Origin: Dehalococcoidales bacterium
GTDB taxonomy: Bacteria > Chloroflexota > Dehalococcoidia > E44-bin15
Direction of reading: 5' to 3'
NCBI GenBank assembly: GCA_030615555.1
Contig: JAUWZB010000041.1
Coordinates: 1-7,363 of the forward strand
Length of the DNA stretch: 7,363 nt
Shown here: one piece after another, positions 1 through 4,629 of the stretch
How the letters are laid out: the number at the start of each line of letters is the position of its first letter
Numbering within the stretch: the stretch's first letter is position 1
The notes under the pieces: generated by a model
Told to the model about the DNA's origin: nothing
Seen by the model: only the letters and a program-made list of their open reading frames with translations
Databases searched by the model: none
Position numbers and translations under genes: made by a program

Positions 1-23
1 TATACTTTCGTCCTGCATTTCAT
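1..23 (-). CDS. Possible 5' end of a further gene, cut by the window edge
   Basis: An ATG at 23-21 overlaps the TGA stop of the preceding 58-aa ORF in an ATGA arrangement and stays open to the edge (MKCRTKV...). A second ATG in another frame at 18-16 reads MQDESI and is also open, with GGGA five bases upstream. Only six or seven codons are visible, so neither product nor frame can be decided. The ATGA overlap is typical of translational coupling, and that is the only support. Confidence 0.25.
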
Positions 24-196
24 TCCCAGGAGTGACTAGCGGCACCCACTACTTTAATCAGGATAGCTTCCCCTCCCAGGGCTATTCGCCTCTGAATGTC
101 AGGCATAGCGGTTGGTAAATCCGGGAAAGTCATATCCTCAAACCACTCCGGATGCTCCTGCTTATCTTGATCCAGAGACTGCACTAATATCTTCAA
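20..196 (-). CDS. Small ORF, 58 aa, unknown function
   Basis: A TTG-started ORF of 58 codons, beginning MKILVQSLDQ and ending GAASHSWE. The main evidence is an AAGGAGG ribosome binding site (complement of 203-209) exactly six bases before the TTG, a near-ideal signal that would be unlikely without a gene behind it. The ORF starts 32 bases after the stop of the PAPS-reductase-like gene on the same strand and ends in an ATGA overlap with a possible next start, so it fits an operon. It has no cysteines, signal peptide or membrane segment. The first half is acidic (DQDKQEHPEWFED) and the second half mixed hydrophobic (IALGGEAILIKVVGAA). I do not recognise a family. Confidence 0.6.
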   Translation of the reverse strand: MKILVQSLDQDKQEHPEWFEDMTFPDLPTAMPDIQRRIALGGEAILIKVVGAASHSWE

Positions 197-202
197 CCCT
201 CA

Positions 203-209
203 CCTCCTT
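203..209 (-). promoter_or_regulatory. Strong ribosome binding site for the 58-aa ORF
   Basis: AAGGAGG on the minus strand, six bases upstream of the TTG at 196. It decides the start of the small ORF, which would otherwise be easy to miss because it uses TTG and is short. Confidence 0.7.
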
Positions 210-228
210 CGCCCTTGTTATGCTCCGT

Positions 229-978
229 TTATAATCGGAAGCTATATTGCTTATCCTTCCTGAGCTTGACCAGCCGATATAGCCTTGGGTTCAACTTCGC
301 CATCTGACCTTCCCAACCTATGTAGCCCGTGCATGGCATACAGCCGACCCTATGAGCCCCCTTGCCATATAGGGCGTTGGCTGGAATACTATTGGCTCTC
401 GTGAACTCCCAGACTTCCTCTTCAGTCCACCATAGAATCGGCCGTATCCGGCAAATGCCGAATGTCTTGACATGATGGCATGGACCATCCCGCCTGGCCG
501 CAAACATCCTAGTGCGACTCTCCACGGCGCTTATGCCATCGAATTGACCGAGCCATCCATTCGCCCGTATCGCCTGCAATAGCGGTTTTTCCTTAAGCCA
601 ATAGCAACACCTCGGCGTTGCAGCTTTTTTGCCAGTAGCCCTAAAACGTGGGAAGCCATATTGATCCACGCACTGCCAGAATGTCTTTGATGGATGGCTG
701 ATGACCATATTAAGATTCCAAGCCTTTGCCACTTGGTCTATAAAGTCGTATGTCTCTGGCCACTCGACTCCAGTGTCGCAGAAGAACACGGTAATATCCG
801 GATATAGCTGCCGAACAAGGTATAGGACGAGGGTGCTGTCCTTGCCGCCGGACCAGCCGACAGCTAGTCTCTTGGGATCAAACTCCTCGAGGTGATGCCG
901 AATAATCCCATGCGTCTCCTCGAGCTTGATCTTAAAGGGGCGATGTACCTTCTCGGCTACCTCTCTGATTAACCTCAT
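229..978 (-). CDS. PAPS reductase family protein (adenine-nucleotide alpha hydrolase fold)
   Basis: A 249-aa cytoplasmic protein of the phosphoadenosine phosphosulfate reductase family. These enzymes bind an adenylated sulfur donor through a modified PP-loop, here SGGKDST at residues 43-49, followed by a typical FFCDTGVEWPET strand/turn. It also carries C124-C125 (PRCCYWLKEKPL) and C213-x-x-C216 (GCMPC). That CC...CxxC layout is the one used by [4Fe-4S] APS reductases, and related Cys sets occur in DndC-type sulfur-transfer proteins. A region like the family's substrate loop (ISAVESRTRM) follows. Phages and mobile elements often carry such genes; roles proposed for relatives include sulfur assimilation and DNA or nucleotide sulfur modification. 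No dnd partner genes are visible. Start: the ATG at 978 has AGGAAG about 10 bases upstream. An in-frame GTG at 1011 adds 11 unconserved-looking residues with AGAAG directly abutting it, so I prefer the ATG. The exact substrate is unknown. Confidence 0.85.
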   Translation of the reverse strand: MRLIREVAEKVHRPFKIKLEETHGIIRHHLEEFDPKRLAVGWSGGKDSTLVLYLVRQLYPDITVFFCDTGVEWPETYDFIDQVAKAWNLNMVISHPSKTFWQCVDQYGFPRFRATGKKAATPRCCYWLKEKPLLQAIRANGWLGQFDGISAVESRTRMFAARRDGPCHHVKTFGICRIRPILWWTEEEVWEFTRANSIPANALYGKGAHRVGCMPCTGYIGWEGQMAKLNPRLYRLVKLRKDKQYSFRL

Positions 979-1027
979 TTCCTTAACACTTCCTGTGGAT
1001 AGGCTCCTCACCTTCTACCAAGAATAT

Positions 1028-1372
1028 CTACCTCGCTTTCTCTTCAAACCTCTGCCCGAGTCGTTTGAATAGATTACCAATCCGCTTCCGCCAAGCCCTT
1101 GGCAAGAGGGGCCTTAGGATCAAAAAAGGAATACCGATGAATACCCATAGCAAAATGGATATAGACCAATAGACCACCTGCATTCTCCACCACTTCCTTT
1201 TTTTCTTTTTAATACCTCTCTCGACCAATTTCCTGTAAGATTCATTGGCTAACATCCACGTATGCAGCTCCCTTGCTTCAGCTCCGGTTAGCTCATCTAT
1301 CTCATTCAGAAATGCTACTTCGTTCTCAAAGTGTCGCTCCAGTTTCGCTTTTAACTTGTCAAGCTTATCCAT
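1028..1372 (-). CDS. Small single-pass membrane protein, 114 aa, unknown
   Basis: Residues 1-60 are charged and helical in character (MDKLDKLKAKLERHF...), with a basic patch KKKKRK at about 55-60. One long hydrophobic segment follows at about 66-90 (VVYWSISILLWVFIGIPFLIL), then a basic amphipathic tail (RAWRKR...LFKRLGQRFEEKAR). This predicts one transmembrane helix with a soluble N-terminal domain; both flanks are basic, so topology is unclear. There is no signal-peptide cleavage pattern. The ATG at 1372 has AGGA nine bases upstream. It sits 39 bases after the MarR-like gene and 49 bases before the preferred PAPS-reductase start. I do not recognise the family. Membrane proteins in phage accessory regions can act in exclusion or lysis, but nothing here shows such a role. 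Confidence 0.65.
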   Translation of the reverse strand: MDKLDKLKAKLERHFENEVAFLNEIDELTGAEARELHTWMLANESYRKLVERGIKKKKRKWWRMQVVYWSISILLWVFIGIPFLILRPLLPRAWRKRIGNLFKRLGQRFEEKAR

Positions 1373-1411
1373 CAGTCTCTATCCTGAAGCAGTAAAGGCT
1401 AAACATGGCAG

Positions 1412-1915
1412 CTAAAGAGGTAAATAGCCTGGGCTCGGTGGCGGCCTTAGCTTTACTTCTGGCAGCTCCGCTAGTGTCTTTTCACGCACCCGCCGGATCA
1501 GCTCTGCGAGTTGGCCAAGTTCCTCTGAGGACAGAGAGGACATAATCCGGTGGATCAGGGGCAGCACAACAGTGACTCCAGAAGCGCAGGCTTCCTCGCC
1601 CTTTGGGGTCATCTTGACCTCGGTAAAGTGCCCCCGCGCTCTCTCCACCAAGCCCTGTTGTTCCATTCGCTTAAGCAGCCCGGCAATCGTTTGAGGCTTG
1701 CGGAAGAGCAAGCGAGATAGCTCGGAAGGACCCAACGGATGTCCATTTGTTGCCGCCGCATATTCTCTGCAAGCCCAGCAGACCTCCAGCTGCTCCGGTG
1801 TGATGCCCACCTCCCTGAGCTGGCGATCCACTGCGTTATACATCGCAGCCCAGGTTTGCTCGATGAGCACCCAAACCCCTAAAGCCGCATCATCAGAAAT
1901 CCCGTAATCGTACAT
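1412..1915 (-). CDS. MarR-like winged-helix transcriptional regulator
   Basis: A 167-aa protein with MarR-family architecture: an N-terminal helical dimerisation part (about 10-50), a helix-turn-helix (GPSELSRLLFRKPQTIAGLL, 62-81, then KRMEQQGLVER), a wing (about 93-108, RGHFTEVKMTPKGEEA) and a C-terminal long helix (about 128-150). MarR proteins are dimeric repressors or activators that often bind near their own genes. Oddity: the wing lacks the usual D-R-R signature of the family, so its DNA contacts may differ. Start: the ATG at 1915 has AAGGAGG six bases upstream. The frame stays open to an ATG at 1990, but that would deepen the overlap with the DnaA-like gene and has no such site, so I use 1915. 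The start lies 23 bases inside the upstream gene, which suggests coupled translation. Confidence 0.82.
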   Translation of the reverse strand: MYDYGISDDAALGVWVLIEQTWAAMYNAVDRQLREVGITPEQLEVCWACREYAAATNGHPLGPSELSRLLFRKPQTIAGLLKRMEQQGLVERARGHFTEVKMTPKGEEACASGVTVVLPLIHRIMSSLSSEELGQLAELIRRVREKTLAELPEVKLRPPPSPGYLPL

Positions 1916-2159
1916 CTGAAACCTCCTTCTGCCCGTATGACCTTTGTGCCCTTGAAACGCTGCTATGATCCCGCCCGAATAGTCGAGCAATTATATAGGT
2001 GCTTAACCCCACCTCCTCGTTTAACCGCCGGTAAGCCTCCTTTCTCGCCTGCATGATCAGTTTTTCCCGCGACCTCCCTACTAATTCAGCGGGATCCACA
2101 ACGAATTCATCGCATACCTCGGTGATAACCTGGCGGATACCGGTTACAGTCTTCCCCAC
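1893..2159 (-). CDS. Stand-alone DnaA domain IV-like DNA-binding protein
   Basis: An 88-aa protein that aligns by eye along nearly its whole length with the C-terminal DNA-binding domain (domain IV) of the initiator DnaA. Residues 8-20 (IRQVITEVCDEFV) match helix 1. Residues 25-50 (ELVGRSREKLIMQARKEAYRR...) match the R...R...AR helix region. Residues 52-70 (LSTYIIARLFGRDHSSVSR) carry the diagnostic GRDHS(S/T)V signature at 62-68, which contacts DnaA-box DNA. There is no AAA+ ATPase or domain I, so it cannot unwind an origin alone; I infer a DNA-binding adaptor, competitor or regulator. Start: a GTG at 2159, with AGGA eight bases upstream and only four bases after the previous stop. The frame remains open upstream to 2417, but that part reads in the shadow of the neighbouring gene and has no DnaA similarity. 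Confidence 0.8.
   Translation of the reverse strand: MGKTVTGIRQVITEVCDEFVVDPAELVGRSREKLIMQARKEAYRRLNEEVGLSTYIIARLFGRDHSSVSRAQRSYGQKEVSDVRLRDF
1922..1928 (-). promoter_or_regulatory. Ribosome binding site deciding the MarR start
   Basis: AAGGAGG on the minus strand, six bases before the ATG at 1915, located within the last codons of the DnaA-IV gene. It rules in favour of the shorter 167-aa product over a 192-aa reading. Confidence 0.75.
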
Positions 2160-2163
2160 CTTC

Positions 2164-2499
2164 TTATTCCTCAACCTTCCAGGCGGGGCAGCCTTCTCTC
2201 TCAAAGAGCTCATTGGGCACCGTGCACACCAGGCAGGGGTGCTCCAGCGATGCCTCCTTATGGATACATTCTCGATATCCCTGAGCGGCCAGGTTCCTGG
2301 CCAGGCCCCGCAGCTTCTCCACGGCGTTGTCCCAGCTATCCAAGTATTTGTCCTTGCCGCTGCCCTCAGGCATCTGCCGGATAAGCTCCCACCGCTCCCA
2401 AATCTTGTTGTGGCCATCCTTGATCCGGCTGGCCAGCACCCGGACCTCCCTGTTATCCGGGCTGAAAAAGCCCATCTGCTCTTTCCCTTTTACGACCAT
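2164..2499 (-). CDS. Hypothetical protein, 111 aa, Cys/His-containing C-terminus
   Basis: I do not recognise the family. Residues 1-75 are charged and predicted mostly helical, with aromatic residues (IKDGHNKIWERWELIRQM, YLDSWDNAVEKLRGLARNL). The C-terminal third carries C78-x-H80, H87-x-C89-x-x-C92 and C104, enough ligands for one zinc site, although the spacing fits no standard ribbon I can name. Start: the ATG at 2499 is preceded by GAGGTG with a six-base spacer. A GTG at 2508 is also in frame but overlaps that site. The ribosome binding site lies inside a leftover duplicate of the helicase 3' end (see the repeat at 2496-2547), which suggests this gene once directly overlapped a helicase gene. 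The DnaA-IV gene follows after four bases. Confidence 0.65.
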   Translation of the reverse strand: MVVKGKEQMGFFSPDNREVRVLASRIKDGHNKIWERWELIRQMPEGSGKDKYLDSWDNAVEKLRGLARNLAAQGYRECIHKEASLEHPCLVCTVPNELFEREGCPAWKVEE

Positions 2500-2546
2500 T
2501 TGAAACACCTCATCCGCTGGCCATCAACCAGGATCACCCCCTGCCT
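2490..2546 (-). pseudogene. Remnant of a second helicase C-terminal tail
   Basis: Read in the same frame as the intact helicase (offset 228, divisible by three), the minus strand from 2546 translates RQGVILVDGQRMRCFKWS and then stop. The intact helicase ends RQGVTLVDAQQMRCFRWPGVQK. Thirteen of the first 18 residues are identical. The fragment has no start and no upstream helicase sequence, so it is the tail end of a lost or replaced copy. Its last codons supply the GAGGTG ribosome binding site of the 111-aa gene, which may be why it persists. Confidence 0.75.
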
Positions 2547-2547
2547 G
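2496..2547 (-). repeat. Diverged direct repeat, copy B (helicase 3' end)
   Basis: Matches 2724-2775 at 43 of 52 positions with no gaps by hand alignment. It includes the shared core CACCTCAT plus CACCCCCTGCCTG-like blocks. It sits immediately after the 67-aa zinc gene and contains the translation start region of the 111-aa gene. Confidence 0.85.
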
Positions 2548-2727
2548 TGGTGGCTGCCACTTATAACTTTCAATGAAGGCGTCTATCTTCTTCAAGCACA
2601 CCTCACAGTGGCGATATCCTTCAACAACTTTATTGCCACACCACTCGCAATGCGTATAAACCATCTTACCAAGCCATACATCATAATATCCCGTCCCTTT
2701 TTCACTCACTTTTGCACCCCCGGCCAT
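2524..2727 (-). CDS. Small zinc-ribbon-like protein, 67 aa
   Basis: A 67-aa protein with two knuckles, C27-x-x-C30 (HCEWCGNK) and C41-x-x-C44 (HCEVCLKK), ten residues apart. This is a probable single zinc-binding ribbon, as seen in many phage and plasmid small proteins that bind nucleic acid or protein partners. There is no other domain. Start: the ATG at 2727 with GAGGTG and a six-base spacer; both lie inside the 3' end of the helicase gene, giving a 22-base overlap. An in-frame upstream extension to 2832 would only re-read helicase DNA. The gene is visibly poorer in GC than the helicase (26 of 60 bases at 2641-2700 against 43 of 60 at 3241-3300) and is flanked by the two helicase-tail repeats, so I infer it was inserted here. 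Its last codons run into copy B of the repeat (PPQAGGDPG). Confidence 0.7.
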   Translation of the reverse strand: MAGGAKVSEKGTGYYDVWLGKMVYTHCEWCGNKVVEGYRHCEVCLKKIDAFIESYKWQPPQAGGDPG

Positions 2728-4274
2728 CGAAAACACCTCATCTGCTGGGCGTCGACCAGGGTGACCCCCTGCCTGGCCCTGGTTACCGCGACATACCACA
2801 CCCGGAGCTCGGCCCCCGGGTCCACCGCCCACCCCCCCCAGGTCCGCTTCGCCATATCGGGCAGGATGATCACGTGATCCGCCTCCATGCCCTTCACCGA
2901 GTGAATCGTGCCCAGGAGGAGGCGCGGCCTCTCGGTGAGCGCCCCCTCCCCGTGCCTGGCGATCACCCGTCCGAAATACGCCCTTTGGGGCGGGGCCATC
3001 TTCAGGAGGTCCAGGTACCCCTCGCCCCCCGCGAGCCTGGTGAACGCCGGGGTCACCTGGTCAAACAGCGAGGGGAGGCGCACCAGCTCCCCCGGATTTC
3101 CCTGGGCCCGCCGCTTGATCTCGGCCTTGAGCCCCCTGGCAAGATAGGGCTTTTGCGGGATATGCTCCAGGAGGTGGGTGAGGTTGGCCACCGCCAGGGG
3201 CTCGTTCCGCAAGAACCTCCGCAGCATGAGGACCACCCCCGCGATCTCACCCCGGAAGGGGGAGGGTCCCCGCAAATTGCCGAAGGGCACCCCCCGCAGG
3301 TAGAGCTCCTCCACCAGGGGGGCGAGGAGATACCTGTTCCTGACCAGGAGAAAAGCGCTCCCCTCGACCCGCTCCACAGCCTCCAGTGCCCTCGAGGCCG
3401 ATCCCCGCTTGATGTAGCCCTCGGCGTCCCGGGGCTGGTAAGCGGGGGTGCCGGCGATGATCCGCCGGGAGAGGTCATACACCTGGCGGGGCAGGCGGAA
3501 GCTCCGATCGAGCAGGGTCCTCTTGTCCGCCTGCCTCGCCTCAAATAGCTCCGGCCTCGCTCCTTGCCACTGGTAAATGGCTTGGAAGGGATCGCCGGCG
3601 ATGTAATGCCTGGCCGCGCCCCCCAGCCAGAGGTCGATAACCCTGAGCTGGAGGGGGGAGCAGTCCTGCGCCTCATCCAGGACCAGAACGCGCACCCTGG
3701 GGGTCAGTTGCTGCCGCAGGATCTCGAGCAGCATGTCGGCAAAGTCATAAAGCCCGTTCTCGCGTTTATAGTCCTCGTACCTCTCCTGGAACTTCAGCAC
3801 CACCGGCAGAGACCAGCCCTCGGGAAGGTCCTCCATCCGCATGAAGCTGCGGTAAGCCTGCTCGGTGTCAAGGAGCAGGCTCTTTCGCCACTCCTCAAAG
3901 AAGAGGAGGTAGTCGCCAAGCGTCCTCAGCACCCTCTCCCGCACCTCGTGCTCGGCAGCGTCCTGGTCCTCCGACAAGTCAGAGAGTTCATAGCCAAAGG
4001 CCTGGGCGAAACTGCGGAGCTTGGCGCCCGCCATCACCTCGTGGCGCGCCAGCCCGAGGAGCCGGAAGCACTCGGAGTGGATGGTCCTGAAGTGGGGGAA
4101 CTGGCCATCGGCCGAGATCCGCCGCGCCGCCTCCCTGGCTGCCGCCCTTGTGAAGCTGTAGTAGCCGATATCCTCCGGCACCATGCCGCTCTCGATCTCG
4201 CTCCTCGCCCTCTCAATGAGAGCATGTGTCTTACCGGTCCCCGGCGGCCCGTGTAATTTCTCAATCCACAACAT
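2706..4274 (-). CDS. UvrD/Rep-type superfamily 1A DNA helicase
   Basis: A 522-aa ATP-dependent helicase with the full SF1A motif set: motif I GPPGTGKT (9-16), Ia YYSFTRAAAREAARRI (38-53), Ib FRTIHSECFRLL (62-73), II VLDEAQD (198-204), III GDPFQAIYQWQGA (227-239), IV LDRSFRLP (255-262), V LLGTIHSVKGMEADHVIIL (453-471) and VI VWYVAVTRARQGV (492-504). It is shorter than UvrD or Rep (about 670-720 aa), implying reduced 1B/2B insertions, as in compact phage or plasmid helicases. Expected role: 3'-5' unwinding or displacement during element replication or recombination, together with the primase and RecT encoded upstream. Start: the ATG at 4274 with GAGG four bases upstream, overlapping the preceding zinc-ribbon gene by 14 bases. 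A TTG at 4310 would add 12 unlikely residues. The 3' end doubles as the ribosome binding site of the next gene and is duplicated downstream. Confidence 0.92.
   Translation of the reverse strand: MLWIEKLHGPPGTGKTHALIERARSEIESGMVPEDIGYYSFTRAAAREAARRISADGQFPHFRTIHSECFRLLGLARHEVMAGAKLRSFAQAFGYELSDLSEDQDAAEHEVRERVLRTLGDYLLFFEEWRKSLLLDTEQAYRSFMRMEDLPEGWSLPVVLKFQERYEDYKRENGLYDFADMLLEILRQQLTPRVRVLVLDEAQDCSPLQLRVIDLWLGGAARHYIAGDPFQAIYQWQGARPELFEARQADKRTLLDRSFRLPRQVYDLSRRIIAGTPAYQPRDAEGYIKRGSASRALEAVERVEGSAFLLVRNRYLLAPLVEELYLRGVPFGNLRGPSPFRGEIAGVVLMLRRFLRNEPLAVANLTHLLEHIPQKPYLARGLKAEIKRRAQGNPGELVRLPSLFDQVTPAFTRLAGGEGYLDLLKMAPPQRAYFGRVIARHGEGALTERPRLLLGTIHSVKGMEADHVIILPDMAKRTWGGWAVDPGAELRVWYVAVTRARQGVTLVDAQQMRCFRWPGVQK
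2724..2775 (-). repeat. Diverged direct repeat, copy A (functional helicase 3' end)
   Basis: The intact helicase tail that corresponds to 2496-2547 (offset 228, 43 of 52 identical). The repeat covers the end of motif VI, the last codons and the start region of the downstream gene (GAGGTG, six bases, ATG). Identity fades at 2776 on one side and inside the start codon context on the other. Confidence 0.85.
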
Positions 4275-4473
4275 AGCACCTCTCGTCTCTAGCAATACCG
4301 GGGCACTCAATGGTTGCTCTACAGAAGGGGCATATTTCTGCTTCTTCTACGAAGCGCCCTGCCTCCCTATCCGCCTCGCTCAGGGATAGCCAAAACTCTC
4401 GGCGGCATGATGGACATACAAAGCGCCTCCTATTTCTTCTCTTCACATACCTTCTTAGCAATTTGCCCCCCAA
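4261..4473 (-). CDS. Zinc-ribbon protein, about 60-70 aa
   Basis: A small basic protein whose N-terminus is strongly positive (RRYVKRRNRRR), followed by C20-x-x-C23 (CPSCRREFW) and C48-x-x-C51 (CPFCRATI) with C57 and C66 in the tail. This is a zinc ribbon with a probable nucleic-acid-binding basic arm; the specific role is unknown. It is first in the operon after the intergenic region and overlaps the helicase start by 14 bases. The start is uncertain. The longest form begins with TTG at 4473 behind AAAGGG, but the promoter predicted just upstream would start transcription at about 4474, leaving no leader. An in-frame GTG at 4446 behind AAGAAGG (a short three-base spacer) gives a 61-aa form that avoids this conflict. 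Another in-frame TTG lies at 4461. Confidence 0.65.
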   Translation of the reverse strand: MGGKLLRRYVKRRNRRRFVCPSCRREFWLSLSEADREAGRFVEEAEICPFCRATIECPGIARDERCYVVD

Positions 4474-4479
4474 TTTTCC

Positions 4480-4513
4480 CTTTATATGGTAGGACTCTCG
4501 ACATCACAAACGC
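4480..4513 (+). repeat. 34-bp inverted repeat, left arm
   Basis: Contains CTTTATATGGTAG, nine variable bases, then CATCACAAA and GC after one mismatch. Against the reverse complement of 4630-4663, 27 of 34 positions match, with a 13-base block and a 9-base block both perfect and at identical spacing. Confidence 0.85.
4481..4509 (-). promoter_or_regulatory. Putative promoter driving the zinc-ribbon/helicase operon
   Basis: On the minus strand: TTGTGA (complement of 4504-4509, four of six to TTGACA), a 17-base spacer and TATAAA (complement of 4481-4486, five of six to TATAAT). The predicted transcription start is near 4474. The downstream genes are closely packed, so this promoter could serve everything to the left edge. 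The -35 match is modest, so an activator may be needed. Confidence 0.5.
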
Positions 4514-4609
4514 CTTGTCACTTTTGCAGGGGTGTGTGGAGCAGTTAGTGACAAGCTAAAAGTGACAGAAAGTGACGTTTGTTTTATATCTGGTGTCATT
4601 TTTGTCACC
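4514..4609. repeat. Cluster of GTGACA/TGTCAC motifs (iteron- or operator-like)
   Basis: Copies by eye: CTTGTCACTTTT at 4514-4525; AGTGACAAG at 4547-4555, which forms a perfect 9-base inverted pair with 4514-4522; AAAAGTGACA at 4558-4567 and GAAAGTGACG at 4568-4577, in tandem at a 10-base period; and GGTGTCATTTTTGTCACC at 4592-4609, a near-palindrome with two copies nine bases apart. Spacing close to one helical turn in several pairs suggests cooperative protein binding. Confidence 0.7.
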
Positions 4610-4629
4610 CTCCCTTAAAAACGAAAAGT

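Noticed and set aside
994..1002. TGTGGATAG, one mismatch from a DnaA box
   Set aside because: A single near-match between the membrane protein and PAPS-reductase genes, with no clustering. One such site is expected by chance and does not support an origin here.
1916..1990. An N-terminal extension of the MarR protein starting at the ATG at 1990
   Set aside because: The strong AAGGAGG site six bases before the ATG at 1915 decides the start. The extension (LDYSGGIIAAFQGHKGH...) overlaps the DnaA-IV coding region and resembles no MarR sequence.
2160..2417. An upstream extension of the DnaA-IV gene to 2417
   Set aside because: The extra 86 residues are Arg/Trp/Cys-rich out-of-frame reading of the 111-aa gene. 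The GTG at 2159 has a well-placed ribosome binding site right after the previous stop.
2053..2877. A 274-codon plus-strand ORF
   Set aside because: It lies opposite several well-supported minus-strand genes, has no recognisable domain and no ribosome binding site, and reads across the helicase-tail repeats. Its length comes from biased codon use on the other strand.
2712..3548. A long plus-strand ORF rich in Pro, Gly and Arg
   Set aside because: It lies entirely opposite the helicase, whose motifs are complete. This composition is typical of the antisense frame of a GC-rich gene.
4592..4609. Near-palindrome as a transcription terminator
   Set aside because: The stem is short with an internal mismatch and has no trailing T run in either direction. 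It fits better as part of the GTGACA motif cluster.
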